Below, piece after piece: positions 1 to 5,931 of a stretch of 10,463 nt of DNA. The translations under genes and the position numbers were made by a program. Positions within the stretch are counted from its first letter, which is position 1, and the number at the start of each line of letters is the position of its first letter. Origin of the DNA: an uncultured Sphingomonadales bacterium (GTDB taxonomy: Bacteria > Pseudomonadota > Alphaproteobacteria > Sphingomonadales > Sphingomonadaceae); assembly GCA_937898535.1 (NCBI GenBank), contig CALDKP010000099.1:1-10463 (forward strand), in the 5' to 3' direction. Under the pieces are notes generated by a model, which saw nothing but the letters and a program-made list of their open reading frames with translations, did not search any database and was not told the DNA's origin.

Positions 1-649
1 CCACGACAACCTGCGCGCCCATGCCAAGCAAATAGAGCATGGCCGGCACCATGATGAAACCGCCGCCCACGCCCAGCAGCATGGTCATAATGCCCGTGAT
101 GAAACCCAATATCAGCGGCGCGAGCGGCGAAATATACAGTCCCGACCGGTAGAAACGCCAACGCATCGGCAAATTGGCGACCAATGGATGGTGCCGCCGT
201 TTCGCCGCAGGCACGGGTTTGCCGGCACGAGATGCGCGGACGCTGGTCAGGCTTTCTTTCGCCATCATCCCGCCGATGCTGCCCAACATGATGACATACA
301 ATATGTTGATGACGGTATCGATCTGGCCAAGCGCTTCCAATATTTCAAAGATCGCAGCGCCCGCAGCTGTGCCGAAAATGCCGCCGAACACGAGAACAGC
401 GCCCATTTGGAAATCCACACCGCCGCGTTTCATATGCGCAAAAACGCCCGATACGCTTGCGCCAGTTACCTGCGTTGATGCTGATGCTGCGGCAACGGCG
501 GGCGGGATGCCATAGAAGATCAGCAGTGGCGTGGTCAGGAACCCGCCGCCCACGCCAAACATTCCAGACAACACGCCAACGCCGCCACCCAGCAGGATGA
601 TGACCAGCGCATTGACCGACAAATTGGCTATAGGAAGATAGATATCCAT
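1..649 (-). CDS. TauE/SafE family membrane permease (partial, 3' end outside window)
   Basis: This is the N-terminal 216 residues of a TauE/SafE-type transporter; the C-terminus runs off the left edge. The family moves small anions such as sulfite or organosulfonates across the inner membrane, but the substrate cannot be read from this sequence. The protein starts MDIYLPIANLSVNAL, a start I recognise from alphaproteobacterial members. It carries the two family repeats, each with a GVGGGF motif, at residues 32-37 and 193-198. Hydrophobic segments lie at about 12-30, 38-56, 83-105, 111-129 and 175-212. A basic cytoplasmic loop at about 137-168 separates the two halves. The ATG at 649 has no strong Shine-Dalgarno sequence. 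The gene lies 51 nt downstream of the beta-barrel gene on the same strand, so it may be the last gene read from that cluster or may have its own promoter. A functional link to the glycan genes is not shown. Confidence 0.9.
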   Translation of the reverse strand, partial: MDIYLPIANLSVNALVIILLGGGVGVLSGMFGVGGGFLTTPLLIFYGIPPAVAAASASTQVTGASVSGVFAHMKRGGVDFQMGAVLVFGGIFGTAAGAAIFEILEALGQIDTVINILYVIMLGSIGGMMAKESLTSVRASRAGKPVPAAKRRHHPLVANLPMRWRFYRSGLYISPLAPLILGFITGIMTMLLGVGGGFIMVPAMLYLLGMGAQVVV

Positions 650-666
650 GTTTGACCAACAGACCC

Positions 667-684
667 TAACGGCATTTAACGGCA
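667..684. repeat. 8-bp tandem direct repeat (TAACGGCA x2)
   Basis: TAACGGCA occurs at 667-674 and again at 677-684, separated by TT, giving a 10-bp period. On the minus strand it reads TGCCGTTA-AA-TGCCGTTA and lies 18-35 nt upstream of the permease start codon, in the 51-nt gap after the beta-barrel gene. Same-face spacing of one helical turn is typical of an operator or direct-repeat protein site, but chance is possible at this length. No clear terminator is visible in the same gap. Confidence 0.6.
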
Positions 685-700
685 GGATAAAGGCTGGTGC

Positions 701-1732
701 TTAGAAACTGGTGGACAATGTCACCGCTGGCCCATTGTCCGGCGGTGCGTGGCCCGCAACACGGAAACGCCAGCCTGCGTCCAGTTGGAATTGCGCGCTG
801 CCAGCGGTCACCTTTGCGCGCACATTTGGGCCGACATCGGCGCGCATGTCATTGTCTTGCCCACCCGCCCATATGCCTGCGCCAATGGCAAAAGATGCCC
901 GTTGCGATTGTGCGATGGGCCGATGTATGTGCGCCGCCACATCGGCAAAGGGGCCGCCGCCTTGCCCTGAAACAAAGCCAGCCTGACCATAGCCATCCAA
1001 CCGAAAGCCAAGTGGTAATGTTATGTCAGAGCGCCCGCCTGCGACCAAGGCTGCAAATGCGTCGGGGCGGTCTTCGCGAAATCTGCGCTCGGCGATGATC
1101 TGTAGCAGAATGCGTGCAACGGGTCGCCAACGCACCCCTGCTGCCAATTCTCTTTCGCGCACGCTGCCATGTGCAATCGAAGCCCGACCCGTCAGCGAGA
1201 GACGCGATAGGCTAGGGTTGCCGGAGAATCGCGGGACGGGGATTGCGGCAATCACGGCACTTTGGCTTCCGCCATATTGCCCGTTGCCAAGCGTTGCAGC
1301 GGGGGAACTGCCCCGCCGCCAAAAGCTATAGGCATAGACCTCAAATGCTTGCGGAGCCTTAGCGTTTGGACGCGGCGCATCGATAGGGGTGACGACATCG
1401 GGGTCAGTCGGAAGGAATGCGGCTGGAGAGATCCGCACTTGGGTGTCCATGCTGAAGAAAGGTGGGGCAGTTGCTTCTGGCTCGACAGCAATCTTTGTGG
1501 GGATATTTTGGGCGTGCCGCACCGCGCGTGCCGCAACGCCGTGTCTCGGACTTTGCCAGGTTAATGTTTGGGTGCTCGGCAGCTTCGGGACGGTCGGCAC
1601 GCTGACTGGATTTGGCTCTGTTCCATGACCGGTCTGGCTTACGGCCCTGATATCCATCGTTGTGAAGGCGATACGGGCAGTGACCCAAGTTCCACATAGC
1701 AAAGCTATGGATGCAAAGGCGCGCCCCCGCAT
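701..1732 (-). CDS. NfrA C-terminal-domain-like outer-membrane beta-barrel protein
   Basis: A 343-residue protein resembling only the C-terminal domain of bacteriophage N4 adsorption protein A (NfrA), the outer-membrane partner of a glycan synthase. The first 20 residues form a basic and hydrophobic export signal (SIALLCGTWVTA). Residues about 30-125 are a proline-rich linker. Residues about 128-343 alternate as a beta-barrel does and show hallmarks I associate with this domain: YAYSFWRRG (133-141), GQYGGSQS (151-158), a GVRW stretch near 199-202, and the ending GPAVTLSTSF (334-343) with a terminal Phe as in BAM substrates. E. coli NfrA is about 990 aa with N-terminal TPR repeats, which are absent here. 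The ATG at 1732 shares its A with the TGA stop of the upstream glycosyltransferase (TGATG) and has no good Shine-Dalgarno of its own, so translation probably depends on reinitiation. An upstream in-frame extension would lie wholly inside the glycosyltransferase gene. It probably forms the outer-membrane pore or anchor for the glycan. Confidence 0.75.
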   Translation of the reverse strand: MRGRAFASIALLCGTWVTARIAFTTMDIRAVSQTGHGTEPNPVSVPTVPKLPSTQTLTWQSPRHGVAARAVRHAQNIPTKIAVEPEATAPPFFSMDTQVRISPAAFLPTDPDVVTPIDAPRPNAKAPQAFEVYAYSFWRRGSSPAATLGNGQYGGSQSAVIAAIPVPRFSGNPSLSRLSLTGRASIAHGSVRERELAAGVRWRPVARILLQIIAERRFREDRPDAFAALVAGGRSDITLPLGFRLDGYGQAGFVSGQGGGPFADVAAHIHRPIAQSQRASFAIGAGIWAGGQDNDMRADVGPNVRAKVTAGSAQFQLDAGWRFRVAGHAPPDNGPAVTLSTSF

Positions 1733-3132
1733 CAGTCGGGCCGGACCAGTGACGCAGGGACAATATGGTGGGCGGTTTTGTCCCAACGCAGCGGCGCGCC
1801 GAAACAATGCCGTGCATAGACTATACAGGCGCGGTGCGCGGCCATGATCGCGATAATGTTCGCAATGACGCTGCGTGGGATCGACAGCAGTGCTTCTTTT
1901 GGACCGTAAAGCGCGGCGACAAAGCCCGCCCGCACACACAGCCGCCAGAGAAGGAATACAGCATTGGTCCACAGCAGCATGATCAATATCGGCGCGAAGG
2001 GTTTTGGTCGGTACGTGCCTTGCGATTCAGCTGCCGTCAAAATCGTCGTGAGTAAGATGCAGATATATGCCGCAACCAACACGATCGCTGCGAATATCGA
2101 CCGGCGATCCTGAATCAGCATCCATTTCTGCGCGAGATTGCCGTTCCATCCAAGTCTATCCCAACCGGCAAGGGCAATGCCCGTCAGCCAACGGGTTTTC
2201 TGACGGACAGAACTTGTGAGTGTGTCAGGAAAGCATGCCCGGGTCCCCACAAGCGCGCCATTGCTGTCCAAAATTCGCGCCATGATGGTGCGCCCTCCGG
2301 CAGACCCAATACGCATGCCCAGTTCATAATCCTCGGTCAGGCTGTTCGGGTCGAACGGATCGCCGCCGTTCATGACAGCCAGCCGACCCATCAGGCTGCG
2401 TTCAATCGCGCAGCCTACGCCCGCAAGAGGCAGCGACGCGCCAATCGCCGCGCGCACGACCATATTCTTGCCATGGGCTTCGGCAAATTCGTCGCAATAA
2501 TGCCCGCTGATCCATCGCGAACCCTTTGTCCGCACCGGAATGACCGGCAATTGGACCGCGCCGCCAATGGCGACCAGCCGATCGAACACCCGAAGTTCAT
2601 CGGCGTGGACGGCATCTTCGGCATCATGCAGAACAATGGCCTTGGCTTTGTAACCGCCGGCGATTTCATCGGCGAGCAGCGCCTGCCAAAGTCTGTTGAG
2701 ACAATCCGCTTTGGTGGTTGGGCCAATATGGTTGACCAGCACGAGCCGGATATTTGCGTTGTGCTTTGCAGCCTGAATCACGTCGGCCGATGATTGCGGG
2801 TCATTTGGGTAGCAGCCAACATATATTCTGTGGCGGCATTCACTGTTAGCCCAGCTGTGCGTGCAGTTGCGCAGCATCGCGCCGATAACTGCTGCCTCGC
2901 CCCATGCCGGTATTAGAACGGCAATCAACCCTGCGCCGGATGTTGGCGGCAGTTGATCGACCGTCATCGGGGGCGTCCGCCAGTAAAAGGCAATCTTTCG
3001 GTATAGCCGTCGTCCCGCCCAGATGGCATCGACGCACATATCGTCAATTGCGCCAATCAGGATCCAGATCGCACTGAACATCAACAGTTCGCGCTGTGCT
3101 GTTTCGATGATTGGAAAAATCCAGTTAGGCAC
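1732..3132 (-). CDS. NfrB-like processive family 2 glycosyltransferase (inner membrane)
   Basis: A 466-residue GT2 glycosyltransferase. An N-terminal membrane segment spans about 17-38. The cytoplasmic catalytic domain runs from about 67 to 320: AVLIPAWGEAAVI (71-83), the nucleotide-sugar/metal motif HDAED (169-173), the TED motif (266-268), and QKTRW (311-315), which is the QxxRW box of processive synthases. Membrane helices follow at about 345-367, 379-403 and a weaker one at 414-440. The stretch RQKTRWLTGIALAGWDRLGW is very like NfrB of the phage N4 receptor system. E. coli NfrB is about 745 aa and carries a C-terminal cyclic-di-GMP-binding MshEN domain; this protein stops soon after its last membrane region and lacks it. 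The start is a GTG at 3132 with a strong GAGAGG ribosome site 8 nt upstream. It is followed at once by the NfrA-like gene. It likely polymerises an envelope polysaccharide from a nucleotide sugar; the sugar is unknown. Confidence 0.85.
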   Translation of the reverse strand: MPNWIFPIIETAQRELLMFSAIWILIGAIDDMCVDAIWAGRRLYRKIAFYWRTPPMTVDQLPPTSGAGLIAVLIPAWGEAAVIGAMLRNCTHSWANSECRHRIYVGCYPNDPQSSADVIQAAKHNANIRLVLVNHIGPTTKADCLNRLWQALLADEIAGGYKAKAIVLHDAEDAVHADELRVFDRLVAIGGAVQLPVIPVRTKGSRWISGHYCDEFAEAHGKNMVVRAAIGASLPLAGVGCAIERSLMGRLAVMNGGDPFDPNSLTEDYELGMRIGSAGGRTIMARILDSNGALVGTRACFPDTLTSSVRQKTRWLTGIALAGWDRLGWNGNLAQKWMLIQDRRSIFAAIVLVAAYICILLTTILTAAESQGTYRPKPFAPILIMLLWTNAVFLLWRLCVRAGFVAALYGPKEALLSIPRSVIANIIAIMAAHRACIVYARHCFGAPLRWDKTAHHIVPASLVRPD

Positions 3133-3205
3133 AGGTGCGACCTCTCAACCGGCTGCGACCGATGGCGCGCCGTTTTTATATGCAGTGTTCCGGAAAGATG
3201 TTGTC

Positions 3206-3634
3206 TCAGGCGAGCTGGACTTTGCGCCGTTCATATTGGCGGTCTTTGCGCGTGCCCATCACCATCACCCACAGGATCGGTATCGCCCAAAAGGATAACA
3301 ATGCCTGATAGGATTTTGGCACGAAGTCCGGAATCCAAAGCGTTGCCATGTGTGTTGCGACGGCCACGGTTTGAAATCCCATCGCCCATATCGGCCAAAA
3401 ACGGTTACTGCTCATCGCGAGCACAAGGAGCGCAAGCAAGCAGCCCCCGTCCACCGCGAACAGACCATATGATGTCGTTGCCCAACTTGGGTTCATCGTT
3501 GCGGCGGCTGCGCTCAATATAGTCGCAACGATGAAAATCGCTGCGCCAGCCCTGCCGGTACGTCCGCCATTGATGCCGGCATAAAGAGCGCAAAGCAGAA
3601 GGGCTAAAACAAAAGCTGACTGGAGAATATCCAT
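3206..3634 (-). CDS. Small multi-pass membrane protein, function unknown
   Basis: A 142-residue, strongly hydrophobic protein with about five predicted membrane segments (about 5-21, 30-47, 55-74, 81-101 and 110-127) and a short basic cytoplasmic tail (GTRKDRQYERRKVQLA). The VDGG motif at 61-64 followed by LLALLVLA, and SNRFWPIWAMGFQ (76-88), resemble an uncharacterised small membrane family I associate with sphingomonads. No catalytic motif is visible. The ATG at 3634 was chosen because a GAGGA ribosome site lies 10 nt upstream and the hydrophobic segment begins at residue 5; a longer version would need a TTG start and add 13 polar residues. It sits 51 nt after the 112-aa gene and 73 nt before the NfrB-like gene, all on one strand, so co-transcription is likely. 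A role as accessory subunit of the synthase is a guess. A strong inverted repeat ends directly at its start codon. Confidence 0.75.
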   Translation of the reverse strand: MDILQSAFVLALLLCALYAGINGGRTGRAGAAIFIVATILSAAAATMNPSWATTSYGLFAVDGGCLLALLVLAMSSNRFWPIWAMGFQTVAVATHMATLWIPDFVPKSYQALLSFWAIPILWVMVMGTRKDRQYERRKVQLA

Positions 3635-3676
3635 CCCTTGCCCGTCCTCAGAATATAGCCCGCATCCGGGCAAGGG
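3635..3676 (-). promoter_or_regulatory. Inverted repeat at a start codon; possible translational switch
   Basis: CCCTTGCCCG at 3635-3644 and CGGGCAAGGG at 3667-3676 form a perfect 10-bp inverted repeat with a 22-nt loop. In the minus-strand mRNA the 3' arm abuts the ATG at 3634 of the 142-aa membrane protein, and the putative GAGGA ribosome site lies in the loop beside that arm. A second copy of the pairing sequence, GCCCG at 3658-3662 on the plus strand, can pair with CGGGC at 3667-3671 as a 5-bp hairpin with a 4-nt loop. That structure is mutually exclusive with the long stem. The short hairpin is followed by only a weak U-rich stretch (TATATTCT), so a conventional terminator is less likely. 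The structure is certain at sequence level; the regulatory role is inferred. Confidence 0.5.
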
Positions 3677-3685
3677 CGCCCAGCA

Positions 3686-4024
3686 TCAGCCGTTTACGAC
3701 CCGAAGACCGGCCGGTTGGAGAAGTGGGCCCGGGCCAACGCACCCGAAGTTGATTTCTTGAAGATTGCTGTCGCGTTGCGCGACGGCGATTTTGCGGTGC
3801 GCGTTGACAAAGCCCTTGCGGGCATCGACCATCATTGTCAGGCCGTTCGCTACGCCTTCAATTGCAGCCTGTGTATGGGCAGGCGGTGCGTCGGAATTTC
3901 GGCACACATCAATGACCGAAAAGGTAAGGCTGGCCAGGTCTGCAAGTGCATTATCTATTGATTGGTGGGTCGACCGGATGTCAGATGCCAATTGGCGGGC
4001 GGTCTCATGTTCGAAATTCACCAT
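3686..4024 (-). CDS. 112-aa soluble hypothetical protein
   Basis: A small, mainly helical, cytoplasmic protein with no signal peptide and no membrane segment. Residues about 5-40 (HETARQLASDIRSTHQSIDN and following) and about 50-87 (TQAAIEGVANGLTMMVDARK and following) look like two amphipathic helices, followed by a Gly/Pro-rich C-terminus containing INFGCVGPGP (91-100). I do not recognise a named family. It looks conserved rather than spurious, because its ATG has an excellent ribosome site (GAGGGAG, 7 nt spacing) and it fits tightly between neighbours on the same strand: 49 nt after the HTH gene and 51 nt before the membrane protein gene. The position suggests a partner or modulator of the adjacent membrane-tethered regulator, but nothing in the sequence proves that. 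Only two cysteines are present (residues 41 and 95). Confidence 0.75.
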   Translation of the reverse strand: MVNFEHETARQLASDIRSTHQSIDNALADLASLTFSVIDVCRNSDAPPAHTQAAIEGVANGLTMMVDARKGFVNAHRKIAVAQRDSNLQEINFGCVGPGPLLQPAGLRVVNG

Positions 4025-4073
4025 AAACTGTCTCCCTCTTGATCTGAACTCTGCTTCAGTGCGCGAAGGACGT

Positions 4074-4595
4074 TTATTGAAACAGTCGAAACGTACCCGT
4101 CAAAACAGCAACAACAAATGCGAACGCCACTGTGCTGAAAAATGCAATGTTCAGCGATTGAACCAAGATATCCTTTGGGGATAACTCGTGTCTTTCGCCA
4201 CCGATGGGCGGAACAGAAATGCGCGCAGCAATTTTCGCAACGATCCGTCCGACCCTGTTCGGTGACCCGCTCTGGCTAGCGGCATATTGCTGTCGCTCAA
4301 GGTCTTGCGTTTCGTATACGAATGGCTCGGATATTGTGCGTTGTTCAATGGCCGCAAAAATTTTTGCGGCATCCTTGCGCGTCGCGGCGTTCAATTTGCG
4401 CCGGGCCGCGTCTAACCTTTGATCGACAGTGAAGTGTGAAATGCCCAGAAAACGACCGATTTCTTTGGATGTCAGGTGGTCGTCGACCAGCCTAAGGCAC
4501 TCCTTTTGACCTTCCGTCAATTCAACCGATTCATCCGCCATCGGAGCGGCATCGGTGGTTTCAATAGCTTGGTTCAATGATGCCATATTGGCCAT
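4074..4595 (-). CDS. LuxR/GerE-type HTH regulator with C-terminal membrane anchor
   Basis: A 173-residue protein with an N-terminal LuxR/GerE-type DNA-binding domain at about 25-82: ELTEGQKECLRLV, then SKEIGRFLGISHFTVDQRLDAARRKL, the recognition-helix region. A polar linker follows (about 85-145). A single hydrophobic segment at about 148-168 (NIAFFSTVAFAFVVAVLTGTF) lies almost at the C-terminus, so the DNA-binding part should face the cytoplasm as a tail-anchored protein. There is no receiver or autoinducer-binding domain, so it is not a classical response regulator or quorum receptor. The ATG at 4595 has a good ribosome site (AGAGGG, 8 nt spacing); a longer reading would need a TTG and place 21 extra residues ahead of it. 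It is the first gene of the minus-strand run, divergent from nhaA, and is the best candidate regulator of the glycan genes and of its own promoter. Its target and signal are unknown. Confidence 0.85.
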   Translation of the reverse strand: MANMASLNQAIETTDAAPMADESVELTEGQKECLRLVDDHLTSKEIGRFLGISHFTVDQRLDAARRKLNAATRKDAAKIFAAIEQRTISEPFVYETQDLERQQYAASQSGSPNRVGRIVAKIAARISVPPIGGERHELSPKDILVQSLNIAFFSTVAFAFVVAVLTGTFRLFQ

Positions 4596-4710
4596 ATTTA
4601 CTACCCTCTTGGAAGTTTCTAGACCAACCGAAACCGCTAAGGCAAGGGATTTGCTCAATGTTTTGTGCTGCGCTTGCTATCAATTATGCAGGCGGGCATA
4701 CAGCTGGGCG
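4596..4710. promoter_or_regulatory. Divergent intergenic region between the HTH gene and nhaA
   Basis: This 115-bp gap separates two genes transcribed away from each other, so it should hold the promoters for the minus-strand regulator/glycan run and for nhaA. I found no convincing sigma-70 pair on either strand. On the plus strand TTGCTC (4651-4656) with TGCTAT (4675-4680) has acceptable spacing but weak hexamers. On the minus strand CATAAT is a good -10 match without a matching -35. The promoter role rests on layout, not on motif strength. Confidence 0.4.
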
Positions 4711-5931
4711 ATGACTGAAACGCCTCATAAGCGACACGACCAATCCGCATTGCGTGCGTTTCTGGCAAGCGAGGCGGCCGGGGGCATTTTGCTGATGGCT
4801 GCAGCGGCTTTGGCGCTGCTCGTCGCCAATTCACCGTTTGCTGATAGCTATGCCCATTTCGTGCACGCGGTGATTGGGCCTGAATTAACGCCAAAACTTG
4901 GTCCGATGACCGTTCATCTCTGGATAAATGACGGACTGATGGCGATATTTTTCCTGTTGGTTGGGCTGGAGATTAAGCGCGAATTTGTCGACGGCCATCT
5001 TTCAACCTGGAACGATAGGCGCCTTCCCATCATTGCGGCCGCGGCGGGCATGGTCGTTCCGGCGCTGATATATCTGGGCGTGGCGGGCGGCGATCCAGAA
5101 CTGCATCGCGGGTGGGCGATACCCGCTGCTACAGATATTGCATTTGCCATAGGCGTGCTGGCTTTATTGGGCAGCCGTGCCCCTGCGTCTTTGAAACTGT
5201 TTTTAACCACGGTCGCGATAGTCGATGATATGGGCGCGGTCGCCATCATCGCTTTGTTCTACACCGCGGAACTGAACATCATGGCCTTGGCCGCAGCAGG
5301 TGCCATCTGGCTGTCGATGATGGCGCTCAATCGTTTTCGGGTGCATGTGCTTTGGCCCTACCTCATCCTTGCCGCGTTGTTGTGGTATGCGACATTGCTG
5401 TCTGGCGTTCATGCGACGATTGCAGGCGTGATGGCTGCATTTGCCATTCCGTTTCACCGGACAATCGCGGCCCCCGATGCGGACGATTCTGCCCTACACC
5501 GGCTTGAACATGCTTTGGCGAAGCCCGTCGCGTTTTTCATTGTGCCTATATTTGGCTTTGCCAACGCGGCCGTCTCGCTTGCGGGCACAAGTCTTGCTGC
5601 ACTGGCTGCGCCGCTTCCGCTTGGCATAGCCACGGGGCTGTTTCTGGGTAAGCAAATCGGAATTTTCGCAAGCGTCTGGCTTTCTGTGAAGTTTGGAATA
5701 GCCGTCCGTCCAAAGGACGCCGGCTGGGTTCACGTCTATGGCGTCGCGTTGCTGTGCGGGATTGGTTTCACCATGAGCCTGTTTATCGGCGGCCTTGCTT
5801 TTGTCGGGCCGGAACAAGCCGACGCGGTCAAAATTGGCGTTTTGATGGGGTCGTTGGTTTCCGCAATGTCGGGCTATCTCATTTTGCGCTTTGCAGCGCC
5901 TCAAAAGCAAATATCCGGAGATGCAATATGA
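4711..5931 (+). CDS. nhaA: Na+/H+ antiporter NhaA
   Basis: A 406-residue inner-membrane antiporter that exports Na+ in exchange for H+, supporting salt and alkaline pH tolerance. The full family pattern is visible: WINDGLMAIFFLLVGLEIKR (71-90), ATDIAFAIGVLALLG (140-154) with Asp142 equivalent to E. coli D133, VDDMGAVAIIALFYT (171-185) with the essential Asp pair 172/173 equivalent to D163/D164, and GLFLGKQIGIF (309-319) with Lys314 equivalent to K300. Length is close to the E. coli protein (388 aa). The ATG at 4711 gives the usual short polar N-terminus before FLASEAAGGILL; its ribosome site is weak, and upstream in-frame extension would need non-ATG starts and is unlike the family. It is divergent from the HTH gene. 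Its last codons overlap the start of the DUF885 gene by ATGA, so the two are probably translationally coupled. Confidence 0.95.
   Translation: MTETPHKRHDQSALRAFLASEAAGGILLMAAAALALLVANSPFADSYAHFVHAVIGPELTPKLGPMTVHLWINDGLMAIFFLLVGLEIKREFVDGHLSTWNDRRLPIIAAAAGMVVPALIYLGVAGGDPELHRGWAIPAATDIAFAIGVLALLGSRAPASLKLFLTTVAIVDDMGAVAIIALFYTAELNIMALAAAGAIWLSMMALNRFRVHVLWPYLILAALLWYATLLSGVHATIAGVMAAFAIPFHRTIAAPDADDSALHRLEHALAKPVAFFIVPIFGFANAAVSLAGTSLAALAAPLPLGIATGLFLGKQIGIFASVWLSVKFGIAVRPKDAGWVHVYGVALLCGIGFTMSLFIGGLAFVGPEQADAVKIGVLMGSLVSAMSGYLILRFAAPQKQISGDAI

Noticed and set aside
1733..1972. 80-residue N-terminal extension of the NfrA-like barrel protein
   Set aside because: It lies entirely inside the 3' end of the glycosyltransferase gene, reads like an out-of-frame shadow (many Arg and Cys), and would bury the export signal that begins at 1732.
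3133..3205. Possible extra promoter before the NfrB-like gene (GGAAC followed by TATAAA on the minus strand)
   Set aside because: TATAAA is a fair -10 but has no matching -35, and the GGAAC has no properly spaced CGTT of the alphaproteobacterial EcfG type. It is kept only as a possibility.
4555..4710. In-frame N-terminal extension of NhaA by 52 residues with a Cys-rich stretch
   Set aside because: It needs a GTG start that lies inside the divergent HTH gene, its composition is unlike the family, and the ATG at 4711 gives a normal NhaA length.
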